Assembly: GCA_015492915.1 (NCBI GenBank)
Contig: WGED01000746.1
Location: 1-16,714 of the forward strand
Direction: 5' to 3'
DNA: 16,714 bases
Origin: Cyclobacteriaceae bacterium
GTDB lineage: Bacteria; Bacteroidota; Bacteroidia; Cytophagales; Cyclobacteriaceae
Shown here: positions 7,570-13,677 of the stretch, one piece after another
How the letters are laid out: each line of letters starts with the position of its first letter
Position numbering within the stretch: the stretch's first letter is position 1
Notes under the pieces: generated by a model
Told to the model about the DNA's origin: nothing
Database searches by the model: none
The model's input: the letters and a program-made list of their open reading frames with translations, nothing else
Position numbers and translations under genes: made by a program

Positions 7570-8745
7570 TCAGTCATCCAGCAATTTCTGAGCGTCTTTG
7601 CGGTAAGCGATATATTCTGCTGATTTCACCGATTTTTTCAGGTAATCTTTCGATTTATCCTTTTGGCCCAAAGTCTTGTATATCCGTCCCAGTCCCAAAA
7701 ATAACATACTGTCGTAGTGAGGCGTGCGGCTGTCATTTTTGTTGCCAAGTTCGTCGGCTATCCGGTAATGATCAATGGCAGCAGTGAGGTTTTGTTCCGC
7801 CTTTTCCAGATAGATGCCGTAAAAAATCTCCCCGTGATAGCGATAATAATCTTTATCGCTCTCCAGCAGCTTTGCGATGTACGGATACAGGCCGTCGTAA
7901 CGATGCAGCCGTATGGAATTTTCGATATAATTAGAAAGGAAATACAGATTGTGGGGGTACTTATCCTTCAGAATTTCGGCATAAAAAATTGCATTCAAAG
8001 GTTTATCCTCGTACCTAAGGTAAATGTGAAACAGATAATTATAGCACTCCGTTTTTGTGAAAACAGCCAGTTCGGCTCCCTTTTTTAACATCTCAAGTCC
8101 CCTGGCTTTGTCTCCGTTGCGAAAAAACCAGATAAAGGATTTGTAAAAAGGATTCTCCTCGGGATATTTTTCTCTGTAATAATTATAAATTCCACTGGAA
8201 AAGTAAAACTCAGGATATTGCTCAATATATTCAAAACCTATCTTGATGTAATTGTAGGCGCTTTTTGCTTGTCCCAGTGCCTTGAAATTCATGCCATTAT
8301 TTACATATAATTCGGCGAGCAGGGCGTGAGACGCCATTAAAAAAAAGTTGGCCTCAACATTGTCTTTGTCCTGATCGAGCATTTTTTGCCCCAGTTCAAT
8401 GCCTTTCTCCAGATAGGATTCAAGCATTGCAAATGATTGCTGATCTTTTTTAATGGGTTGGTATTTCCATCGCACATAAAAAGCCTTGAGCAGATATAGC
8501 CCCGGATAGTCGTGCAGTACGGGTTCAAGTTCGGCAATGAGCATGTCGGCCGCTTCAAAGTTCAGGTCGTAAATACTGTCGATGGCGTGATGGATTTTTT
8601 CAAGTGTATGAGAATCTTCAAGTATTTTATACTGGCCGTACGATGAAGGCGCAGGTAATATCAGCGTGGTTGCAATCAGGAAAAAAGAAAACAGCGTGTA
8701 CAAAAAATACTTTTTCAAATCAAAGCGGGTTTGGCTGTTACACAT
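7570..8745 (-). CDS. Secreted tetratricopeptide-repeat protein
   Basis: The protein is of unknown function with a signal peptide and mostly TPR-like helices. The hydrophobic segment YFLYTLFSFFLIATTLIL follows a basic start and ends near SSYG/Q, indicating export. The mature part has repeated helical pairs such as EANFFLMASHALLAELYV, PEFYFSSGIYNYYREKYP, and the C-terminal LFLGLGRIYKTLGQKDKSK with YLKKSVK. The middle stretch with GDKARGLEMLKKGA resembles the TTC39/Iml2-like TPR group, as I recall it. The start is uncertain: in-frame ATGs lie at 8805, 8799, 8772, 8757 and 8745. I chose 8745 because it gives a normal n-region; the first would put more than 30 residues before the hydrophobic core. 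It lies 99 bp upstream of metF, with no functional link evident. Confidence 0.85.
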   Translation of the reverse strand: MCNSQTRFDLKKYFLYTLFSFFLIATTLILPAPSSYGQYKILEDSHTLEKIHHAIDSIYDLNFEAADMLIAELEPVLHDYPGLYLLKAFYVRWKYQPIKKDQQSFAMLESYLEKGIELGQKMLDQDKDNVEANFFLMASHALLAELYVNNGMNFKALGQAKSAYNYIKIGFEYIEQYPEFYFSSGIYNYYREKYPEENPFYKSFIWFFRNGDKARGLEMLKKGAELAVFTKTECYNYLFHIYLRYEDKPLNAIFYAEILKDKYPHNLYFLSNYIENSIRLHRYDGLYPYIAKLLESDKDYYRYHGEIFYGIYLEKAEQNLTAAIDHYRIADELGNKNDSRTPHYDSMLFLGLGRIYKTLGQKDKSKDYLKKSVKSAEYIAYRKDAQKLLDD

Positions 8746-8860
8746 TTCATAAATCATATTACTATAACGCATTCCATGGGAAAATGATAAAAAATTCATA
8801 TCCAAAAATCCGGGAGCATGCAGTATAATCGATGTTTATTGTTTTTTTGACTGAATTAAT

Positions 8861-8950
8861 CCGAATAATTCGGGAAATAATAAAGGAAACGCTCCAAGCG
8901 CTGATAAACACGAAAATGATGGTCGCTTGATGAATTTTCATTCCTCAAAT
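8861..8950 (-). repeat. Dispersed intergenic repeat, copy B (inverted relative to copy A)
   Basis: The reverse complement of this stretch matches bases 1-90 with about five substitutions (for example A/G at position 13 and G/T at 56 of copy A). The palindrome CCGAA-TAA-TTCGG (8861-8873) and an inverted pair CAAGCG (8895-8900) / CGCTTG (8924-8929) are inside. It sits between the TPR gene and the oppositely oriented DUF2784 gene, with its inner edge about 115 bp from the chosen TPR start (55 bp from the most upstream ATG). Confidence 0.85.
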
Positions 8951-9088
8951 TTGCGGCATTTTGAAACAAGCGTTTTTCAATGTAAATATTTAAATATCAA
9001 TTCCTTACTTGCATCATCGCAATCTTTTCATGAATAATCCGGGTTAAATAGTAAATTAAGGACGATTACAGAGGCGAAAAATACTGAA

Positions 9089-9460
9089 ATGACAGAAAAC
9101 CTGAAGCTTCTGGATGTTGTGTTTTTCTGGGCGCATATCCTGATCATCACTTTCAACCTGTCGGGATGGATATGGAAACGCACCCGCAAAGCGCATCTCA
9201 TTGTGGTGTCTGCCACAGTATTTTCCTGGTTGGTGCTGGGTTTGCGCTATGGCCTTGGGTATTGTTTTCTCACAGACTGGCATTGGGAAGTTAAGCGGCA
9301 ACTTGGCGAGACCGATCTTCCGGCTTCATTTATTAAATATTTTTTCGACCGCTATACATCATTTCGGTTTTCGGCTGACACGATTGATTGGGGCACAGGC
9401 CTCGCTTTTGCCGTTGTGGTCGTCATCACCGTTTATGTGAATTATATGAAAAAAAGGTGA
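9089..9460 (+). CDS. DUF2784-type small membrane protein
   Basis: The 123-residue protein has several hydrophobic stretches: about 8-30 (LDVVFFWAHILIITFNLSGW), 36-54 (LIVVSATVFSWLVLGL) and 102-118 (GLAFAVVVVITVYVNYM), ending in a basic KKR. The central CFLTDWHWEVKRQLG and the following PASFIKYFF resemble the conserved core of DUF2784 proteins (a Cys-x-L-T-x-W-E/H pattern then SFI.HYL). The function of this family is unknown. The gene stands alone on the plus strand between divergent minus-strand genes and converges on the HAD gene. Its stop codon lies inside the loop of the hairpin at 9446-9469. Confidence 0.8.
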   Translation: MTENLKLLDVVFFWAHILIITFNLSGWIWKRTRKAHLIVVSATVFSWLVLGLRYGLGYCFLTDWHWEVKRQLGETDLPASFIKYFFDRYTSFRFSADTIDWGTGLAFAVVVVITVYVNYMKKR

Positions 9461-9469
9461 TTTTTTCAT
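9446..9469. terminator. Hairpin between convergent genes
   Basis: ATGAAAAAA (9446-9454) and TTTTTTCAT (9461-9469) form a perfect 9-bp stem with a 6-nt loop that contains the TGA stop of the DUF2784 gene. It separates that gene from the convergent HAD gene ending at 9499. The symmetric A-tract/T-tract suits bidirectional termination, though there is no GC-rich stem. It belongs to the same hairpin family as 90-121 and 6552-6577. Confidence 0.5.
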
Positions 9470-9498
9470 GCAATTATTTTGCAACAGGCCGGGAGGCG

Positions 9499-10086
9499 TC
9501 AACGGAATTTTTTGTAAAACCTGTGGTGGGCGAGTGCCAGCATTTCCTTATCGCCGCGGCTGTCGCCATAAGCATAAATAATCTCGTAATTCGTCAGATC
9601 ATATTTTTCCTTAATGCGTTCTGCCTTTTCGGGGCCATAGCAATTTGGTGTGGCAAACCTGCCCGTCAGTTTGTGTTGTTTTATTTCCAGTCGGGTAGCG
9701 ATCAGTTCGAGACCTTGCTTGTTGCACCATGGTTTTACCCAGCATTCCATCGATGCCGACACCACTACCACCCGGTGTCCTTGTCCTTTGTGCCATCTGA
9801 TCTTTTCTATCGCGCCTGCTCTTACCATGCCATCAATATGATTCAGAGAAAATTCTTCGGCGATTTTTTTAAATTTGTTTTCATCCATCCCCTTGAAAAA
9901 CCATGCGAGCATTTGTTGTTTAGCTTTATAATTCGGAATGAGTTTTAGTTTATAAAGCAACAAAATCGGCGACAAAAGCAGCAGGCCCGAAAAAGTCCTG
10001 AAATCACCCGTTGCGAAACGAATGAATTTCATCATACTGTCATGCTTTGTGATGGTGCCGTCAAAATCAAAGAATGCTATCCCCAA
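9499..10086 (-). CDS. HAD-IB family phosphatase (SerB/CicA-like)
   Basis: This is a phosphomonoesterase of 195 residues with all four HAD motifs: DFDGT (Asp7 nucleophile, Asp9), VVSAS (Ser110), the GPEK lysine (Lys154) and YGDSRGDKEM (Asp175, Asp179). The cap segment has an unusually hydrophobic run, GLLLLSPILLLYKLKLI (34-50), as in HAD-IB members thought to work near the membrane. The substrate cannot be read from sequence. On the same strand, 353 bp upstream, is a DprE2/DprE1/UbiA set. In that pathway a phosphatase must remove the 5-phosphate of polyprenyl-phosphoryl-5-phosphoribose, and HAD proteins are known partners or fusions of such UbiA enzymes. The assignment is an inference from context; a generic phosphoserine- or lipid-phosphatase role remains possible. 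Confidence 0.88.
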   Translation of the reverse strand: MGIAFFDFDGTITKHDSMMKFIRFATGDFRTFSGLLLLSPILLLYKLKLIPNYKAKQQMLAWFFKGMDENKFKKIAEEFSLNHIDGMVRAGAIEKIRWHKGQGHRVVVVSASMECWVKPWCNKQGLELIATRLEIKQHKLTGRFATPNCYGPEKAERIKEKYDLTNYEIIYAYGDSRGDKEMLALAHHRFYKKFR

Positions 10087-10439
10087 GATAAATGTCGTTT
10101 TGTGTAATTAATCTACAAAATCCTGCAGTCCCAAATGCAAATATATTCCTTTCAACCCAAAATTCTCACCAGGATTTCGTTATGAGAGGTTAAAGTACAA
10201 CTTGTCCCGCCAGGGCGGGAAGAAAATCAGCACGTTTGATGAGGAGGCATAATGCACTTTTATGGTGACGAGTCAAACGTGAACGAAGTGCCTGATTCTG
10301 AAGTAATTTAAGCTCGGAATAGAAAGGTTATTGAGAATTTTGGGTTCAAAATTCCTGTTTTAAATTCCTGTTTCCCGTCTCCTGACTTCTCTCACCGCTG
10401 AGGCGCCAGGGCGCAAAGATACAATGCCCCCTCCACGCC
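10087..10439. other. 353-bp gap without a gene, between the HAD and SDR genes
   Basis: No coding frame is convincing. The stretch contains the inverted-repeat element at 10154-10346 and a 13-bp tandem duplication of AAATTCCTGTTT (10349-10360, 10362-10373). Beyond these is a GC-richer tail, GAGGCGCCAGGGCGCAAAG (10400-10418). On the minus strand the tail reads TATCTTTG (10414-10421), a -7-like match that could start a transcript toward the HAD gene, but without a visible -33 box. Confidence 0.6.
10154..10346. repeat. Nested inverted-repeat element, possible structured RNA or MITE-like unit
   Basis: Perfect 15-bp terminal inverted repeats, AACCCAAAATTCTCA (10154-10168) and TGAGAATTTTGGGTT (10332-10346), bound the unit. 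Inside are CCCGCC-AG-GGCGGG (10206-10219), a perfect 9-bp stem CACGTTTGA (10231-10239) / TCAAACGTG (10273-10281), and an enclosing AATCAG (10225-10230) / CTGATT (10292-10297). GCACTT (10254-10259), in the loop of the 9-bp stem, complements AAGTGC (10286-10291) outside it, a pseudoknot arrangement. No transposase or coding frame is present. Confidence 0.7.
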
Positions 10440-11171
10440 TCATATACTCATCTTTTTAAACTGCCATTCGGGAATCATCCTGATGACAAGCATGATCCAT
10501 TTCCATATCCATTTTGTATAGAGGACATTCTTTCTTTTTTGCTGCGCCCTGAACACATCTCTGGCAACCTCCTCAGGCTCGGCAGTCAACCTGGCGGGCA
10601 GATTCATGCCCGCAGTCATTTTGGTCCTGACAAACCCGGGTTTAACTGTCATTACATGTACATTGGCGTTGTGCAACCTGTTCCGGAGCCCGGACAAATA
10701 GGCGGTCAATGCTGCCTTGGCCGAGCCGTACAGGTAGTTGCTCTTGCGCCCCCGATCACCGGCAACAGAGCTGATGCCCACCATAAACCCGCTTTTACGC
10801 TGTTCATAATCATTGGCGATAATATTAAAAATACTTGCAACGCCGGTATAATTGGTCTCGATAATCAGTTTAGTTTCCTGAAAATCAGATTGAGCCTTTT
10901 CCTGATCGCCGAGGTATCCTACAGCAGAGACAACCCCTCCGGGTTTTTCCTCCAGGTTTTCATAAAAAATCCGATGACTCTCAAAATCGAGAATATCCAG
11001 ATCAAGTGTTTTAACTTTTTTTCCGGTCCGGATGCGGAGATCGCTTGCAAAATCTTTGAGTTCCGCGACATTTCTGGCAGCCAGGTACAGGTCATATCCG
11101 TGATTGGCGTATTCTCTGGCAATTGCTTTTGCGATATCGCTTTTGGCTCCGATGATAAGTATGTAGCTCAT
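10440..11171 (-). CDS. dprE2: DprE2-like short-chain dehydrogenase/reductase
   Basis: The likely role is reduction of the 2'-keto intermediate made by the DprE1-like oxidase to give polyprenyl-phosphoryl-arabinose, using NADH at the cytoplasmic membrane face. The 243 residues form a classical SDR fold: the cofactor loop GAKSDIAKA (8-16), the variant found in DprE2 rather than TGxxxGIG, and the catalytic Ser135 (GISSVAG) with Tyr148 and Lys152 (YGSAK). The C-terminus RKNVLYTKWIWKWIMLVIRMIPEW is hydrophobic and basic, suggesting membrane association, as in DprE2 homologues. The start follows the DprE1 stop by one base, which indicates translational coupling. The name rests on the partner gene as well as sequence; isolated SDRs of this type cannot be assigned a substrate. 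Confidence 0.9.
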   Translation of the reverse strand: MSYILIIGAKSDIAKAIAREYANHGYDLYLAARNVAELKDFASDLRIRTGKKVKTLDLDILDFESHRIFYENLEEKPGGVVSAVGYLGDQEKAQSDFQETKLIIETNYTGVASIFNIIANDYEQRKSGFMVGISSVAGDRGRKSNYLYGSAKAALTAYLSGLRNRLHNANVHVMTVKPGFVRTKMTAGMNLPARLTAEPEEVARDVFRAQQKRKNVLYTKWIWKWIMLVIRMIPEWQFKKMSI

Positions 11172-11172
11172 A

Positions 11173-12471
11173 TTATATCCCTACTCGTTTTGATTGTAAT
11201 GATTGAAATTTTTTGTCCATTCCATGCTCTTTTCTGAATTGCCTGAATGTATCTATCTGAGGGTATCCCTTTTCGAAAGTTTTTCTGCTCACACGTACGT
11301 CTTTGGTCAGATAAATACGACCGCCGTATTTTAGTACGATCCGGTCAAGCATATCAAGAAGCTGAAATATCCCTTTCTCAATTTTAAAGTCCAGAGCAAG
11401 ACTATAACCCTCGAGGGGAAAGGACAGCCAGTTTTGATTTGCTTTTCCGTAAAGTTTTAAAACGGCAAGAAAAGACCCTTTGCCCGAGTCGGCTATCGTA
11501 GCAAGGATTTCTTTCAGGCCATCGTAACTGTGTACTTTTGGCAAAATAAACTGGTACTGAGTAAAGCCGTTTTTGCCGTAAATGCGATTCCAGTGACCTA
11601 TGGCGTCGAGTGGATAAAAAAAGGCGTCGATATCAACCTGTTGTTTCGTCACCTTTTTTCTCACCTTCCCGTAATATAGTTCGTTAAAAGCCTTTACACT
11701 CAGTTTATTTAAAGTGAAAGATGGGAAATTGAAGGGGATGGTCTTTTGCGGCTTAAGTTGGTAACCGAGCCCACCCTCCCCACTGAAATCACCAACCATC
11801 AGCAGGCTCTTGCCCATCGCATTACCCTTGGCAAGGCAATCAATCCATGCAACGGAATAAGGCTTGTCTTTGAATTCCTCAAACGCATCAAAAGTTTCCT
11901 TCAGGTTTTTAGTTTTTATAGTTACCTGATTTATGTATTGAGACTTGATCTTCTTTAGATAAATTTTAGCATCGAGGATCACACCGGTAAGTCCCATGCC
12001 TCCGCAGGTAGCCTTCCACAGATCAGGTGTACTTTCTCTGTTGCAGTTGATGATCGTTCCGTTTGCCGTTACAATCCGAAATTCTTTGACGCTCTCACTG
12101 AAACAACCCTCAATATGATGGTTTTTGCCATGCACATCGCTGGCAATAGCTCCGCCTACTGTAATGAGTTTGGTCCCCGGTGTAATTTTAAGAAACCATC
12201 CTTTCGGCACAAAAATTTCGAGGATATCCGAGAGCAATGCACCCGCCTGTACATGCAACAGGCCCGATGATTCATCAAAGCTGAGGAAATAATTTTTAGG
12301 TTTAACATCGACAGTCACAGGGCTGAGGGCACTGTCACCGTAACTTCTCCCGTTTCCGCGAGGGACGAGGCCGTAATATTCTCCGATTAAATTAGCAAGT
12401 GCCTGTTCAGTTTCAAACCTGAGCACAGTACTCTCTATTTTTGGATACATTCCCCAGCCTGAGATGATCAT
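11173..12471 (-). CDS. dprE1: DprE1-like FAD-dependent decaprenylphosphoryl-ribose 2'-oxidase
   Basis: This enzyme oxidises the 2'-hydroxyl of polyprenyl-phosphoryl-ribose, the first half of the epimerisation to arabinose. It is a 432-residue vanillyl-alcohol-oxidase-type flavoprotein. The FAD-binding part shows PRGNGRSYGDSAL (37-49) and ITVGGAIASDVHGKNHH (103-119), the signature of the DprE1 group. The C-terminal domain ends in GGRIYLTKDVR, where Lys390 matches the active-site Lys418 of M. tuberculosis DprE1. The position of mycobacterial Cys387 is occupied by Ala359 (GYSLALDF), with the same 31-residue spacing to the lysine. It lies 48 bases after the UbiA gene and 1 base before the SDR gene. 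Start ATG 12471 gives the expected MIISGWG opening. Confidence 0.93.
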   Translation of the reverse strand: MIISGWGMYPKIESTVLRFETEQALANLIGEYYGLVPRGNGRSYGDSALSPVTVDVKPKNYFLSFDESSGLLHVQAGALLSDILEIFVPKGWFLKITPGTKLITVGGAIASDVHGKNHHIEGCFSESVKEFRIVTANGTIINCNRESTPDLWKATCGGMGLTGVILDAKIYLKKIKSQYINQVTIKTKNLKETFDAFEEFKDKPYSVAWIDCLAKGNAMGKSLLMVGDFSGEGGLGYQLKPQKTIPFNFPSFTLNKLSVKAFNELYYGKVRKKVTKQQVDIDAFFYPLDAIGHWNRIYGKNGFTQYQFILPKVHSYDGLKEILATIADSGKGSFLAVLKLYGKANQNWLSFPLEGYSLALDFKIEKGIFQLLDMLDRIVLKYGGRIYLTKDVRVSRKTFEKGYPQIDTFRQFRKEHGMDKKFQSLQSKRVGI

Positions 12472-12519
12472 AGTGCCTTTTTTAATGTTGATTGGAATCC
12501 CGTTCTTTTTTATGCAATT

Positions 12520-13395
12520 TCAGTACAATATCCAAATAAAAGTGATGATCCAGCCAAAAAGTGTTATTTGCATAAAGCGATCCTTCAAAACGATCTTTGT
12601 AGGAGAACTGCTGTCTTCAAGCACAAATGCAATCTGGAGGTAGCGCAGAATTCCCAGAATTACAAAAAAAGCAGTCAGATAAAGATCATGGCTGTGTACG
12701 CGCTCGATAACTTCAGTTGAAGTGGTATAGTTGATATAAGCTACGATAACCACCGAAGCCATGATTCCCATGGCGGTATTGAGAAACTGCAGATTATATC
12801 CGTTGACGACTTTACGCATGCTTTTGCCGGTATCAAGGAATATCAGGCAATCATCCCTGCGTTTGGCAAGTGCCAGGAAAAGTGCCAGTAAAAATGTCAT
12901 GACGATAATCCACATGGAAAGAGGTATGCCCGTGACAGCAGAACCGACAAACAGGCGCAACACAAAACCTATTGCTATGATCACAATATCGATAATCGCA
13001 ACCTGCTTAAGATAAAAACTGTAAGCCAGATTCATGATCACATAGACGAGGAGAATACCTACGGTTGTTAGAGACAAGTATGCCATAAGTGCAAGCCCTG
13101 ATACAAACAAAACAGTCATGATCCACAGGGCTTTATGCTTGTCAATAGCACCGGAAGCAAGGGGGCGGTATTTCTTTTTCGGGTGCAGCTTATCCTCTTC
13201 AATATCCCTGTAGTCATTGAAAATATAAATTGCACTGGCGGACATCGAAAAGGCGAAAAAGGCTATTACCGCATTAATCAACAATTCTGTCTCGGTGATC
13301 TTAAGAGCAAAGAACAGGGGCAGGAAAATAAAGAAATTCTTTATGTATTGATCAACCCGAAAGAGTCGTATAATATTATTCAGGTTGTCTTTCAT
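12520..13395 (-). CDS. ubiA: UbiA-family polyprenyl-phosphate phosphoribosyltransferase (DPPR synthase-like)
   Basis: The protein probably transfers 5-phosphoribosyl from PRPP to a polyprenyl phosphate in the inner membrane, the committed step toward lipid-linked D-arabinofuranose. It has 291 residues and about eight or nine hydrophobic segments (for example FFIFLPLFFAL, WIMTVLFVSGLALMAYL, MWIIVMTFLLALFLAL). The UbiA Mg-binding motif NDYRDIEED is at 60-68, followed by DKLHPKKKYRPLASG, typical of the phosphoribosyltransferase branch. The second cytoplasmic loop reads LAKRRDD (176-182), again like DprUbiA rather than the menaquinone enzymes. It heads a tight run with the DprE1- and DprE2-like genes. 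Its upstream region holds palindromes (see 13396-13677). A quinone or heme prenyltransferase role is less likely given the partners. Confidence 0.92.
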   Translation of the reverse strand: MKDNLNNIIRLFRVDQYIKNFFIFLPLFFALKITETELLINAVIAFFAFSMSASAIYIFNDYRDIEEDKLHPKKKYRPLASGAIDKHKALWIMTVLFVSGLALMAYLSLTTVGILLVYVIMNLAYSFYLKQVAIIDIVIIAIGFVLRLFVGSAVTGIPLSMWIIVMTFLLALFLALAKRRDDCLIFLDTGKSMRKVVNGYNLQFLNTAMGIMASVVIVAYINYTTSTEVIERVHSHDLYLTAFFVILGILRYLQIAFVLEDSSSPTKIVLKDRFMQITLFGWIITFIWILY

Positions 13396-13677
13396 AATAT
13401 GTCCGGGGAAATTGGATTAAAAGACTGCAAAGTTGCAGTTCAATGTAAAGTTAACACATCGGTAATTTTTATGCCCGATAAGTTATAAAATATATGAGAT
13501 TTGTACAAATTTGATGATCATTTTAGCTATTGCTTATATCCTTTGGGTTATAAAATGTATGAAGAAATCACTCTTTTCTCATAGGCGTGGCATCACTAGT
13601 GTCGGGATGATTTTTTTATGGCTGTTAATTATTCACTAAATTGAAAATCACAGTTTTTTCATGTAAATCCATATCTG
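13396..13677. promoter_or_regulatory. Divergent intergenic region with palindromes and a direct repeat
   Basis: This 282-bp region separates the minus-strand ubiA start from the plus-strand lipoprotein start, so it should carry both promoters. It holds the perfect 12-bp palindrome ATTTGTACAAAT (13499-13510) and the dyad CTGCAA-AG-TTGCAG (13425-13438). A 15-bp direct repeat occurs with one mismatch: TTATAAAATATATGA (13483-13497) and TTATAAAATGTATGA (13548-13562). No clear TAnnTTTG / TTTG pair was found for either gene. Confidence 0.45.
13558..13583. repeat. Imperfect ATGA.GAAA / TTTCTCAT hairpin
   Basis: TATGA-A-GAAA pairs with TTTCTCATA over a short loop, with one bulged A. It resembles the A-stem/T-stem hairpins at 90-121, 6552-6577 and 9446-9469 but lies between divergent genes, where a terminator is not expected. 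This argues that the family is a dispersed repeat rather than only terminators. It overlaps the second direct repeat at 13548-13562. Confidence 0.35.

Noticed and set aside
9027..9060. Third partial copy of the 90-bp repeat (GAATAATCCGGG)
   Set aside because: Only about a dozen bases match well; similarity fades at once and may be chance in A/T-rich sequence.
10414..10421. TATCTTTG on the minus strand as a promoter for the HAD gene
   Set aside because: It matches the -7 consensus but has no -33 box, lies more than 300 bases from the HAD start and sits in a GC-rich tail resembling a degenerate repeat; not strong enough to call as a separate feature.
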